Origin: Hyphomicrobiales bacterium
Lineage (GTDB): Bacteria; Pseudomonadota; Alphaproteobacteria; Rhizobiales; Rhizobiaceae
NCBI GenBank assembly: GCA_900467745.1
Contig: UBQW01000047.1
Span: 85,477-149,476, forward strand
Reading direction: 5' to 3'
Length of the DNA stretch: 64,000 nucleotides
Shown here piece by piece: positions 33,239-41,674 of this stretch. Under the pieces are notes generated by a model. It saw only the letters and a program-made list of their open reading frames with translations. It was not told the DNA's origin and did no database searches. The stretch's first letter is position 1. Every line of letters begins with the position of its first letter. The position numbers and the translations under genes are program-made.

Positions 33239-34749
33239 TCGCCGACTTCCATTTCCTCCGGCCCTGGTGGCTACTCGCACTGCTACTGCCTCCGATCCTA
33301 GTCTGGATGGCCTCGCGCGCCGGCGATATCCGCGACCGGTGGAAGGGAATAATCGCACCACATTTGCTCGACAGCCTGGTGATCGAACCGGAGCGCGGCA
33401 AAAGGCTGGCCCCTGCCTGGACGCTCGCAATCATTCTCGCGCTCTCGATAGTGGGCGTGGCGGGAACAACATGGCGGCGCGATCCTCCGCCGTTCGTCTC
33501 CGATACTGCTTCCCTGGTCATCGCCGTCGATCTCTCGCCCACGATGGATGCGAAGGACATCAGTCCTAGCCGGCTCGAGCGCGTGAAACTCAAGATCCAC
33601 GACATATTGGCAGCCCGCAGCGGCGCGCGCACCGCGGTGATCGCCTATTCAGGCACTGCCCATCTCGTCGTGCCGCTCACCGACGACGCCGACCTTATTC
33701 TGTCCTACACCGATGCGCTCGCGACACGTCTGATGCCTCAGCCTGGAAAAGACACGGCCGCGGCGCTGCGCCTTGCGGACCGGCTGTTAAAGGAGGATGG
33801 AGGCTCAGGGACGGTCCTTTTGTTGACGGACGGTATAGAAGACGAGGCCATCGATGCGGCCAAGGCGACTGAAGCCGGCTTGGTCGTGCTTGGCGTGGGA
33901 ACACCCGCAGGCGGAGCGGTCGAGGGCGGAGGGTTTGCGAAGGTCGATCTGGATGCGCTGAAAGCCTTCGGCAGCGATGCCGGAGCTTCGGTCGCGACGG
34001 TCACGGACGACGACGCCGACGTTCGCTGGATTGTTCAGAAAGTCGCCACAAACTTCAGCCGCCAGACCGCGTCTACCGGCGACCGATGGCACGATCTTGG
34101 CTGGTGGCTCCTAGTACCGGTGGCGCTCTTCTTTGGACTTTCTTTCCGGCGTGGCTGGGTCACCCGTACGGCAGCCATTCTGCTAGCGTTCAAATTACTC
34201 GTCCCTGAAACAGCACAGGCTGAAACCTTTGAAGACATGTGGTTGACGCCTGACCAGCAGGGAAGGCTTGCATACGAGCGGGGCGATTTCAACGCCGCGG
34301 CAGCGCACTTCAAGGACCCGCTTTGGAAAGGTACTGCGCTTTACCGGGCAGGCAAGTTCAAAGAAGCGGTCGATACGTTTGGCTTGTCCGATACGCCGGA
34401 GGCGTGGTTCGACAAGGGCAATGCGCTGCTACATCTGGGCAGTTTCGAAGACGGCATCACGGCCTACAAAAAAGCGCTTGAAAAGCGGGTTGGTTGGGCA
34501 GATGCCGAGGCCAACCTTGCGCTCGCCAGACGTCTTTTGAAGCAGCAACAGGATAATGAGGAGCCGGACCAGCCGAATGAAAAACCGGACAGCGTGCAAT
34601 TCGACGACAAGGGAAAGAAAGGAAAGGCCGGAACTGTCCAGGCGGCGGCGGAGACGTCGGACATGTGGATCAAGAACATCCAGGCAAGCCCGGCCGACCT
34701 CATGGCCCGCAAGTTTGCCATAGAGGCGGAACAGGAGAAAAAACCGTGA
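33235..34749 (+). CDS. VWA and TPR domain membrane protein (BatB/BatC-like fusion)
   Basis: A 504-aa protein: N-terminal helix pair (about 8-22 and 60-80), VWA domain with MIDAS DLSPTMDAKD (Asp99) and LLTDGIEDEAI, a third membrane segment (WLLVPVALFFGLSF near 290), then TPR-like repeats (GRLAYERGDFNAAAAHF, ALYRAGKFKEAVDTF, WFDKGNALLHLGSFEDGI) and a Lys/Glu-rich tail. It combines what are separate BatB and BatC in other genera. Overlaps the previous gene by 4 nt (ATGA). Confidence 0.92.
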   Translation: MIADFHFLRPWWLLALLLPPILVWMASRAGDIRDRWKGIIAPHLLDSLVIEPERGKRLAPAWTLAIILALSIVGVAGTTWRRDPPPFVSDTASLVIAVDLSPTMDAKDISPSRLERVKLKIHDILAARSGARTAVIAYSGTAHLVVPLTDDADLILSYTDALATRLMPQPGKDTAAALRLADRLLKEDGGSGTVLLLTDGIEDEAIDAAKATEAGLVVLGVGTPAGGAVEGGGFAKVDLDALKAFGSDAGASVATVTDDDADVRWIVQKVATNFSRQTASTGDRWHDLGWWLLVPVALFFGLSFRRGWVTRTAAILLAFKLLVPETAQAETFEDMWLTPDQQGRLAYERGDFNAAAAHFKDPLWKGTALYRAGKFKEAVDTFGLSDTPEAWFDKGNALLHLGSFEDGITAYKKALEKRVGWADAEANLALARRLLKQQQDNEEPDQPNEKPDSVQFDDKGKKGKAGTVQAAAETSDMWIKNIQASPADLMARKFAIEAEQEKKP

Positions 34750-36011
34750 GGACGATCCTTGCATGCCTGTTCGCTCTTTTCGCACTTCCTGCTCTTGCCG
34801 CGCAACCGTTTACACGCAGCGTCGTCGAAGCCGGCAACACCATCGTTGCGGGCGAACAGATACGGCTGACGGTCGACGTGTTCGCACCGGGTTTCTTCAC
34901 CTCGCCGCCAGATTTTCCGCTTTTCGAGGTGCCTGGCGCGCTCGTCACCTTGCCCGAGGGGCGTACACAGAACCTCTCAGAGACGGTCGACGGTGTTCAG
35001 TACACGGGAATCAGGAAGCAGTATGCCATCGTTCCAGAAACATCTGGATCGTTGCAGGTTCCCCCGATCAGTATCGACTTCGTCTATTCCATCGACGGCC
35101 AGCCGATTAATGCAACGGTCGCAACACAAGCCTCGACCTTCGAGGTCGAGGCTCCAACGAATTCGTCAGTGCTGTTTGCGGCCCACGACGTGGAGATCAC
35201 TCAGTCTTTCGATGGCAATCCGGCGAAGCTCAAGGTCGGTGACGCTCTCGTCAGAACGATCGTCGTCACTGCGAAGGAGACGCAAGCCATGCTTCTTCCG
35301 CCGGTAGACGTCGGCGACGCCGTGGGTCTTAACCAATATTCAAAGCCGCCGAAGCTGGAAGACGTCTCTGCAGGGCGTGGGGACATTCAAAGCAGGCGAA
35401 CTGAAACCATCTCCTACATGGCAGACGCAGAAGGCGCATTTACCATTCCCGCCATTCGCTACGCATGGTTTGACCTCGATCAATCGGCGCAAGCCTCCGC
35501 GGATCTCCCGACGATCCAAGTCTCGGTCGCGCCAGCCATCTCCCACGGTGGCATAGCGCCCGAACCGGAGAAGCCGGAGCGAAGCGCATTCGAGCACAGG
35601 CGCGAAGTGATGATGTGGGTCCTAATCGCGCTGATCGCGGTCGGCTGTCTCTGGTTGGCCCGTCGGCTGCCGGGCGCATTCATTCGACGCTTGCAGCTTG
35701 CCCGGGCAAAGATCGAGCAGTCGGAAAAGTACCGCGCGCGACAACTGCGAAGAACGATATTGGAGGCAGAACCGTCGCAGGTCTACGCCGCCTTGCAGCG
35801 ATGGGCGGCTTATGACGGCTACCGTACGCTTGCCGATCGTCTTGCAGGTCTGCCTGACCTTGCGAGAGAGGTCGTGACGCTCGAGCACTCGCTCTACTCG
35901 GGAGGCAAGGAGGAATTCGACCGTCAGAGAGCAGCACGCGCGCTTGTCCGCACGTCGTTGCCGGAACCGCGGACGGTTACGGCCCTGCCCCCGCTCAATC
36001 CCTCCGGATAG
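34746..36011 (+). CDS. BatD-like exported protein
   Basis: A 421-aa protein starting at GTG 34746 (overlap GTGA with the preceding stop). A signal peptide (VRTILACLFALFALPALA) is followed by immunoglobulin-like BatD repeats: QPFTRSVVEAGNTIVAGEQIRLTVDVFAPG, YSIDGQPINATVATQ, VGDALVRTIVVTAKETQAMLLPP and RTETISYMADAEGAFTIPAI. One membrane helix (MMWVLIALIAVGCLWLA near residue 290) precedes a basic cytoplasmic tail. BatD is the periplasmic scaffold of the MoxR/Bat system. Last gene of the operon before the sulfatase region. Confidence 0.9.
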   Translation: MRTILACLFALFALPALAAQPFTRSVVEAGNTIVAGEQIRLTVDVFAPGFFTSPPDFPLFEVPGALVTLPEGRTQNLSETVDGVQYTGIRKQYAIVPETSGSLQVPPISIDFVYSIDGQPINATVATQASTFEVEAPTNSSVLFAAHDVEITQSFDGNPAKLKVGDALVRTIVVTAKETQAMLLPPVDVGDAVGLNQYSKPPKLEDVSAGRGDIQSRRTETISYMADAEGAFTIPAIRYAWFDLDQSAQASADLPTIQVSVAPAISHGGIAPEPEKPERSAFEHRREVMMWVLIALIAVGCLWLARRLPGAFIRRLQLARAKIEQSEKYRARQLRRTILEAEPSQVYAALQRWAAYDGYRTLADRLAGLPDLAREVVTLEHSLYSGGKEEFDRQRAARALVRTSLPEPRTVTALPPLNPSG

Positions 36012-36044
36012 AAACGCAAAGCCGCTTCGGATGGTGCCAGCGCG

Positions 36045-36266
36045 ATGCCGTGGTCGGGTTGCGGCATCCAAGGGGCCAGATTTTGCGTGATCGTGCGTCA
36101 TATGGATGGTTGGGAGGTTAGCCAGCGTGGCTATGAGTACGATCGCGAAATGTGGCTCGGCAAGCTGCACAAGCCGATTGCGAATACGATGGACGCGATA
36201 GCGCGCCAAAACTGGTCGCTGGTCGACATGAACCGCTACGGGCATATTTCTGATGTCGACGAATGA
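36045..36266 (+). other. Short open frame of unknown status
   Basis: Seventy-three residues, MPWSGCGIQGARFCVIVRHM then GWEVSQRGYEYDREMWLGKL, KPIANTMDAIARQNWSLVDM and a short acidic end. I do not recognise it. It may be a small gene or the tail of a decayed one. No ribosome-binding site is clear. Confidence 0.3.
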
Positions 36267-36340
36267 CACGGAGCCGGACCGATCTTCCAATATCGAAGCC
36301 CTTGAACCTGCTCGGGGAACGGTGACTTAGATTGTAAATG

Positions 36341-36359
36341 TTACCGTTGCGTACTTGCG
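36341..36359 (+). promoter_or_regulatory. 19-bp motif shared with the moxR operon promoter region
   Basis: TTACCGTTGCGTACTTGCG, 58 bp before the sulfatase ATG, 17 of 19 identical to 29473-29491. Here it lies within a partial inverted repeat, GTTAC at 36340-36344 and GTAAC at 36358-36362. Confidence 0.5.
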
Positions 36360-36416
36360 TAACGTCAGGTTTCGAGAGCCAATTCCGACGGAAGTTTCAT
36401 CCAAAGGAGAAAGCCG

Positions 36417-38080
36417 ATGAACAGTATCGAGCCTGGAAAACTGGAAGAAGCCCATACCACCATAAGCCGTCGCAATGTGCTTCTCGGTGGAAGTTCGCTG
36501 GCTCTAATGGCTCTGGCAACGGCCTCGGCCGCAGTAACGCAGCCGCCCAGACCCAGCAGTCAGCCCAACCATCGACAGCGCCGTCCGGCAAAAAGCCAAA
36601 CATCCTCGTCATCTTCGGTGACGACATCGGCATTCCTCAGATCAGCGCCTACACGATGGGCCTCATGGGTTATCGCACACCCAATATCGACCGAATTGCC
36701 AAGGAAGGTGCGATCTTCACGGATTCCTACGGCCAGCAGAGCTGCACGGCGGGTCGGGCGTCGTTCATTCTCGGCCAGGAACCGTTCCGTACCGGCCTTC
36801 TGACGATCGGGATGCCTGGCGATCCCCACGGCATCCAGGATTGGATGCCAACAATTGCCGACGTCCTGAAAACGCAGGGCTATGCGACAGGCCAATTCGG
36901 TAAGAACCATCTGGGCGACCAGGACCAGCACCTGCCAACGAAGCATGGCTTTGATGAATTCTTCGGCAACCTTTATCACCTCAATGCCGAGGAAGAGCCG
37001 GAGGGTTACTTCTATCCGAAGGATCCTGCCTTCCGGCGGCAGTTCGGACCTCGTGGCGTCATCAAATCAAGCTCTGACGGGAAGATCGAGGATACCGGCG
37101 CCCTCAATACGAAGCGCATGGAAACGGTCGACGAAGAGTTCCTCGGTGCAGCCAAGAATTTCATAGATCGCCAAGCAAAGGCGGATAAGCCGTTCTTTGT
37201 CTGGTTCAACTCCACCCGCATGCACGTCTTCACCCACTTGAAGCCAGATTCGGTTGGAAAGACTGGGAAGGGCATCCACGCTGACGGTATGCTCGAGCAT
37301 GATGGTCATGTCGGTCAGTTGCTCGACCAGCTAGATCAGCTCGGCATCGCTGACAATACGATCGTCCTTTACACAACCGACAACGGCGCAGAGCTCGCAC
37401 TGTGGCCCGACGGCGCGCAAACGATGTTCCACGGCGAAAAAGGGACGACGTGGGAAGGTGGCTTTAGGATCCCGATGATGGTTCGCTGGCCGGGTGTCGT
37501 CAAACCAGGCACCGAAATCAACGATATCGTCACGCTTATGGACTGGATGCCGACTTTTGCGGCCGCGGCCGGGATATCCGACGTCAAAGAGCAGATGAAA
37601 GCGGGCTTTAAATCCGGGACAAAGGATTTCAAGGTGCACCTGGACGGTTACGATCTGTCGCCACGGTTAAAAGGCGAAGTGGAGACCGGACCACGAGATG
37701 TTGTTTACTACTTCGACCAAGGCGGCAATCTGAACGCCATCCGCTGGAACGACTGGAAGCTTGCATTTGCGGTCAATAGCGAGGGCAATATCGCCACTGC
37801 CACGCGTGAGGTTCCAAGTTGGGCCAACATCTTCAACCTTCGCATGGATCCCTACGAAAGGGGTCTGAAGGAGGGCGGCGGTGCGATGGAATTCCTTGCT
37901 CGCAACATGTGGCTTCTTGTTCCAATTCAAGGGAAAATCAAGGACTTCTTCGCAGACTTTGATCAATTTCCTTATCAGGAAGGAAGCACCCTCAATGCCA
38001 GCAACATCAACTATGGCCTGCTTCGTCAACAAGCGGCCCTGAAACGTCTCAATGAGCTGGAGCGTCTCGCGCCACAATAG
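36417..38080 (+). pseudogene. Tat-exported arylsulfatase-type gene with a one-base frameshift
   Basis: ATG 36417 (AAAGGAG upstream) reads a twin-arginine signal, TTISRRNVLLGGSSLALMAL, to ATASAA; then the frame shifts by one base near 36533. The enzyme continues in the other frame: KKPNILVIFGDDIGIPQIS (metal Asp pair), the sulfatase Cys signature SCTAGRASF (C-T-A-G-R, needs formylglycine conversion), FGKNHLGDQDQHLPTKHGFD, YTTDNGAELALWPDGAQT and EKGTTWEGGFRIPMMVRWPG. Adding one A at the GCA|AGT junction restores a 550-aa protein. Real frameshift or sequencing error. Family: formylglycine sulfatases; no formylglycine-generating enzyme gene is nearby. Confidence 0.82.
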
Positions 38081-38095
38081 CGCATCGAAGGCGGT

Positions 38096-38122
38096 GGCGG
38101 GGAACCGAGCTGGCTCCCCGCC
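38096..38122 (+). terminator. Hairpin after the sulfatase gene
   Basis: GGCGGGGA (38096-38103) pairs with TCCCCGCC (38115-38122), 11-nt loop, 16 nt after the stop. There is no T-tract, so it is a probable but non-canonical terminator. Confidence 0.5.
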
Positions 38123-38737
38123 CCGACATGATCTGATCTCGGAGATGGGTTTCGCAAGGCTGATCCTTTGCGGATCGATCACCTCGCTCCTCGGCGACCT
38201 TCATAATCGATCGTCGCGCTGGGAACCGGCATCCTCGCCTTGCAAAGCGTTGCAGGCGAAAGCTCGAGCTTGTCTGTCACTTGACGTCAAGCAGTGCGAT
38301 GTTCACCCGGAACCGACGACACACCCAAAATCTTCCCACTAGCGGTCAGGCATCCGCGATCGACAGAAGCAGACCCGAGAGGTCAATCGACAGGATCGCT
38401 GACAGCCTACAGCGACGCGCTCAAAGCGTGGCCGAGAGCATGCTCAGCACCAAAACTCAACTCTTCCGCTACAGAAGTACTTCGGCAAAAGACCTCTTGC
38501 GGAACCCCCAAGCGGCCCGCCGCCTGCCTCGTTAGGAAAGGCAGACGGCATCGTCCCCTCGAATGGGGTGTTTCCGAAGGGCGCACGGGTCATATTCATC
38601 AGCTGACGTGGCGACGAAACCGCAGGCTACCTATTCAACAAGGAATGTTTGCAATTGGCCCCGTTATGATGTCCGTCTGTACACCGAATAAGTCGGGTTC
38701 CGGTCGGCAGACCTGTTTTTGAAGGACACGAAGAGAC
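38123..38737. other. Gene-poor interval
   Basis: Open frames on the plus strand are rich in Arg/Ser and show no family motif or ribosome-binding site. I see no RNA gene or repeat. Confidence 0.4.
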
Positions 38738-39289
38738 ATGAGCAAGATCTGTACGCCTGAGGAAGTTTACGCCTTCTGGTTTGAAAAGTGCAGTCGTAAG
38801 GACTGGTTCGACGGTTCCGCGGAACTCGACAGCGAGATCAAGAGCCAGTTTCGCGACACGCATCTTGCTCTCGCGGCCGGGCCGACTGAAGAGTGGCGAG
38901 CGAGCCCGCATAGCCGCCTGGCGTCGATCGTCGTGCTCGATCAATTTCCACGAAACATCTATCGAGGAACGGCTCTAGCCTTCGCCACCGACGGACTGGC
39001 ATTGGCGGAAGCTGAACTGGCGCTCGAGGCTGGCGACGACAAACGCGTTCCGCAGGAGTTCCGCATCTTCTTCTACCTGCCCTTCGAACATGCCGAGAAC
39101 ATTGGCCAGCAGGACCGATCTGTTGCTCTGTTTACAGAACTTGGAGACGTCGAGTATCTCGACTACGCACAAAGGCACCGGGTGGTGATCGCGTCCTACG
39201 GCAGGTTCCCTCATCGCAACCAGGTGTTGGGCAGAACGTCAACCGAAGCAGAGCAGCGCTATCTGGCAGAACCAGGGGCTGGTTTCTAA
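38738..39289 (+). CDS. DUF924 family protein
   Basis: A 183-aa protein of the DUF924 family. Features: VYAFWFEKCSRKDWFDGSAELDSEIKSQF, SRLASIVVLDQFPRNIYRGTALAFATDGLAL, RIFFYLPFEHAENIGQQDRSVALF and the C-terminal HRVVIASYGRFPHRNQVLGR. These helical, TPR-like proteins are widespread in proteobacteria with no assigned function. The start at 38738 has a GA-rich ribosome-binding region. Stand-alone gene. Confidence 0.9.
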   Translation: MSKICTPEEVYAFWFEKCSRKDWFDGSAELDSEIKSQFRDTHLALAAGPTEEWRASPHSRLASIVVLDQFPRNIYRGTALAFATDGLALAEAELALEAGDDKRVPQEFRIFFYLPFEHAENIGQQDRSVALFTELGDVEYLDYAQRHRVVIASYGRFPHRNQVLGRTSTEAEQRYLAEPGAGF

Positions 39290-39340
39290 TCCGTTGGCGC
39301 CCTCGGCTCCCCGCCCCTCCCAGTTACACACCGACGCCCG

Positions 39341-40204
39341 TTAGTAGAGGACAGTCCTATCTCCCGAACCGTCTGCGGAGGAAACCAGGCCTCGAAGGTA
39401 TGCAGGCAGGTCAATATCGCCGCGAACCGGATCATCGGGATGTCCCAAGGCTTCGATACTCGCGCGCGTCATTCGAGCGTAAGTATCAGCCGCGACATCA
39501 CTAAATCCCAGGTCCTTGAAACTCGCCTCGATCTGGTCATTTGGTATCTTTTGAAGCAACACCGCGTGTCCAAGTGCGTCCGAAAACGCCGCTGCGACAT
39601 CGAGGAACGTGTAGCGCTCTGGCCCTTCGATGTATTGAATGCCGACGTCGGCGGTGGGTGTGAGCAATCGGGCAGCTGCCTGCTTCCCAAGATCGATCGG
39701 CGACACCATCGGCATGAGCAGGTCTTCAGGGAAAGGCGTCGTGATCATGCCTTCCCTTGCGGCTTCGAGAAGCGGCGCAAGGTTGGTGAAATAGTAGGCA
39801 CCCCGGTTTACCGCTGTCGGCACCCCTCCCCGCTCTACCATTTGCTCGAATTCATAAAGGACGGACAGGTCGCCTATCCTTTCGCCCGGCTGCGCGCCAT
39901 AGGTCGACGCGACCACCACTTTCTCGAGACCGGAGCCCTCCACCGCGTCGGCGATGCTTCGAGCGGTCGCTCTTTCCATGGTGTCAGTGTCACCTCTCGG
40001 ATCCGCAGGAGGATTGAGGAGGAAGGCACGCCGGGTACCCCGGAAGACCGATCGCAGTGCTCCTGTCTCCATAACATCAAGGGCTTGCGCCTTTATGCCG
40101 GAGGAGATCAATCGATCCGCCGTGGCCTGATCATGAAACCGCACTGCGATCATCGACAACGAGCCCAAGGTGTCGGTTTTGATCGGGCGCTTGATGTCGA
40201 CCAC
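39341..40204 (-). pseudogene. NmrA/SDR-like gene lacking its N-terminal Rossmann part
   Basis: A 287-aa frame whose body fits NmrA-like NAD(P)-binding proteins: ATADRLISSGIKAQALDV, LRSVFRGTRRAFLLNPPADPRGDTD, LEKVVVASTYGAQPGERIG, VNRGAYYFTNLAPLLEAAREG and FLDVAAAFSDALG. The expected first strand with TGxxGxxG is missing: the frame begins MVDIKRPIKTDTLGSLSM and joins the family only after residue 18. Immediately upstream lies scrambled VOC-type sequence, so a rearrangement probably removed the 5' end. The remaining frame may be expressed but should not bind the cofactor normally. Confidence 0.6.
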
Positions 40205-40354
40205 GGCTCAGGGCGATGAGCTGCGCGGTACACATCAGGGTGAAGACGGTGCACTGGAAATGGCGTTCCTCGATATGGGGGACCAATTTCTGTCTTCGAC
40301 AGACCCAACTTCCAGGGCGACGTGGTTCAAGCCGACGAGCTGAGGCTTCCTCAT
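40205..40354. pseudogene. Scrambled VOC (glyoxalase-fold) gene fragment with internal inversion
   Basis: On the minus strand an ATG at 40354 with AAGGAG upstream reads MRKPQLVGLNHVALEVGSVEDR, the start of a VOC-family protein. It breaks near 40290. From about 40215 on the plus strand the sequence reads LRGTHQGEDGALEMAFLDMGDQFL, an internal part of a similar VOC protein. The junction lies at the short palindrome TCTGTC-TTC-GACAGA (40290-40304). The likely event is inversion of part of one VOC gene. The plus fragment abuts the 5'-truncated NmrA-like gene. Confidence 0.5.
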
Positions 40355-40383
40355 GTCTTTCTCCTTAGACAGTTCAATTTCTG

Positions 40384-40563
40384 TCAAACGTACTCTGGCT
40401 TGCCGTCGAACTTGGGAATCGGGAGGTATTTAAGTTGCCTCTCGGACCGGAAGCCGACCATGTCGCTCGACGCGTTCTTCAACCAGCCATCCGACCTGGC
40501 GGCCCGTTCTGCAGAAAGCGCGGCAGCACCAACTTCCTGTTGCGCTTGCGATTTTGCCGGCAT
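40384..40563 (-). CDS. DUF3008 family small protein
   Basis: A 59-aa protein, MPAKSQAQQEVGAAALSAERAARSDGWLKN then RQLKYLPIPKFDGKPEYV. MPAKSxAQQxxxGAAL at the N-terminus and the short basic C-terminus are the DUF3008 pattern; these peptides are common in Rhizobiaceae and often belong to the general stress response. AGGAG precedes ATG 40563, so the longer frame was rejected. A near-consensus stress promoter lies 23 bp upstream. Confidence 0.8.
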   Translation of the reverse strand: MPAKSQAQQEVGAAALSAERAARSDGWLKNASSDMVGFRSERQLKYLPIPKFDGKPEYV

Positions 40564-40585
40564 GACTGTTCTCCTACAGTCAAAG

Positions 40586-40610
40586 AACTCCGCCAAACTT
40601 TCGCAGTTCC
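40586..40610 (-). promoter_or_regulatory. Near-consensus EcfG-type promoter for the DUF3008 gene
   Basis: On the minus strand GGAAC (40610-40606), 16 nt, AGTT (40589-40586), one mismatch from GGAAC-N16/17-CGTT; start codon at 40563. Confidence 0.45.
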
Positions 40611-40863
40611 AGATCGTCACGGCCAGACCGGACTGACGCAGCTACAAGTACCGCGGCCTGGAACCTTGGTGCCTGACGTTAGGAATGGCCTGGAAATTGC
40701 CGCCACGCGGTCTCGTTACCGCGCTGTGATGAACTTTCTCCGCCCCCTCCACTTCGAGGGGACCCGGCGCAGATAGGCACTCGAGCCATTCAATAGGAGC
40801 AACAAAAGCGCCCACCAACATTCTGCCTGCTTGGATGCGCTTCGGCGAAAGCCACCGGTGTGC

Positions 40864-41262
40864 TTAGCTTTTCCGCTCGGCAAGTTCGATGATGATACCG
40901 TCAGGATCGCGTATGAAGGCGACCTTTTGCAAAACTTCGGGGTTGTAGGCGAAGCGCGGCCGTTCCTTTATCTCTACCCCAGCCTCCTCGAGCCTGGCGA
41001 AGGTCTGGTCGACGCTTTCATAGAGAAAGGTGAGATGGCGCAACCCTGCGGTATCGTCTGGCACATCCACAGCTCGCTTGGCGCCATTGGCGGGGGCGAT
41101 GATCTCCAACATTCCGCCGCCAGCGTCGAAGAAAGCTAGATCCGCGCCGTCATCCGTCTTTTTCTGAAGATGCAGCTTCAGGCCGAGAAGATCGCAATAG
41201 AATGAGACCGCGCGATCCATGTTGCTAACGGTCATGCCCACATGTTCGAAGGATTTCAGCAT
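40864..41262 (-). CDS. VOC family (glyoxalase-like) protein
   Basis: A 132-aa protein with two beta-alpha-beta-beta-beta modules. Metal ligands expected for the family are present: His in SFEHVGMTVSNMDRAVSFY, Glu in GGGMLEIIAPANG, His in LRHLTFLYESVD and Glu in DGIIIELAER. It may be a lactoylglutathione-lyase-like, dioxygenase-like or epimerase-like enzyme; the substrate is not predictable. Single gene, different from the scrambled VOC piece at 40205-40354. Confidence 0.88.
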   Translation of the reverse strand: MLKSFEHVGMTVSNMDRAVSFYCDLLGLKLHLQKKTDDGADLAFFDAGGGMLEIIAPANGAKRAVDVPDDTAGLRHLTFLYESVDQTFARLEEAGVEIKERPRFAYNPEVLQKVAFIRDPDGIIIELAERKS

Positions 41263-41587
41263 TTGCTACGCAGCTCCGCTCCCTACTAGGTCAACGCCCC
41301 AAACCTAGTTGTACAATACCAGCCCACAAGGCTGCCCCAGCAATTACCCATGCAAAGCCTCTAAACTTTTTGAGAGCTAACGAACACGGACAGCGACTAT
41401 CGCGCCGATGTTGGGGGCGCTAGGGACGTCAACGCATCGCCTCGGGCCCGTAGCAATCGTTTAGATCAATCTGGATCGCATAGCTGGCCTGCATTTAATG
41501 AACTTCACTTTCTGAGCTGTCACGATTATATCGGCACCACTTGAGGCCGCCTGCCGTATCTTCGGCGTTCGCAGCCTCTGCAACGAA
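41263..41587. other. Interval without recognisable gene, ahead of a strong hairpin
   Basis: No coding region is supported. A strong terminator-like hairpin follows at 41588 on the plus strand without an obvious plus-strand gene, so a small RNA cannot be excluded. Confidence 0.35.
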
Positions 41588-41630
41588 CGGGCGCTCCCCA
41601 GTTTCTGGGTTGAGCGCCCGGTTTCGTTTT
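41588..41630 (+). terminator. Strong two-part hairpin followed by a T-rich stretch
   Basis: CGGGCGCTC (41588-41596) pairs with GAGCGCCCG (41612-41620), and inside it CCCAG (41597-41601) pairs with CTGGG (41605-41609) around TTT. GTTTCGTTTT follows. It is about 45 bp beyond the stop of the cyclase gene (minus strand) but its T-run is on the plus side. Confidence 0.6.
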
Positions 41631-41674
41631 GAAGCAGCGCGGCGCCTTTGTGGCTTCTCATCGTGTCTGAGAGC

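Noticed and set aside
38642..38665. Possible EcfG promoter before the DUF924 gene
   Set aside because: GGAAT with a 15-nt spacer before CGTT departs from the consensus in both base and spacing.
38281..38722. Overlapping plus-strand frames after the sulfatase gene
   Set aside because: No ribosome-binding site, no motif, and Arg/Ser-rich composition; two frames overlap the same DNA.
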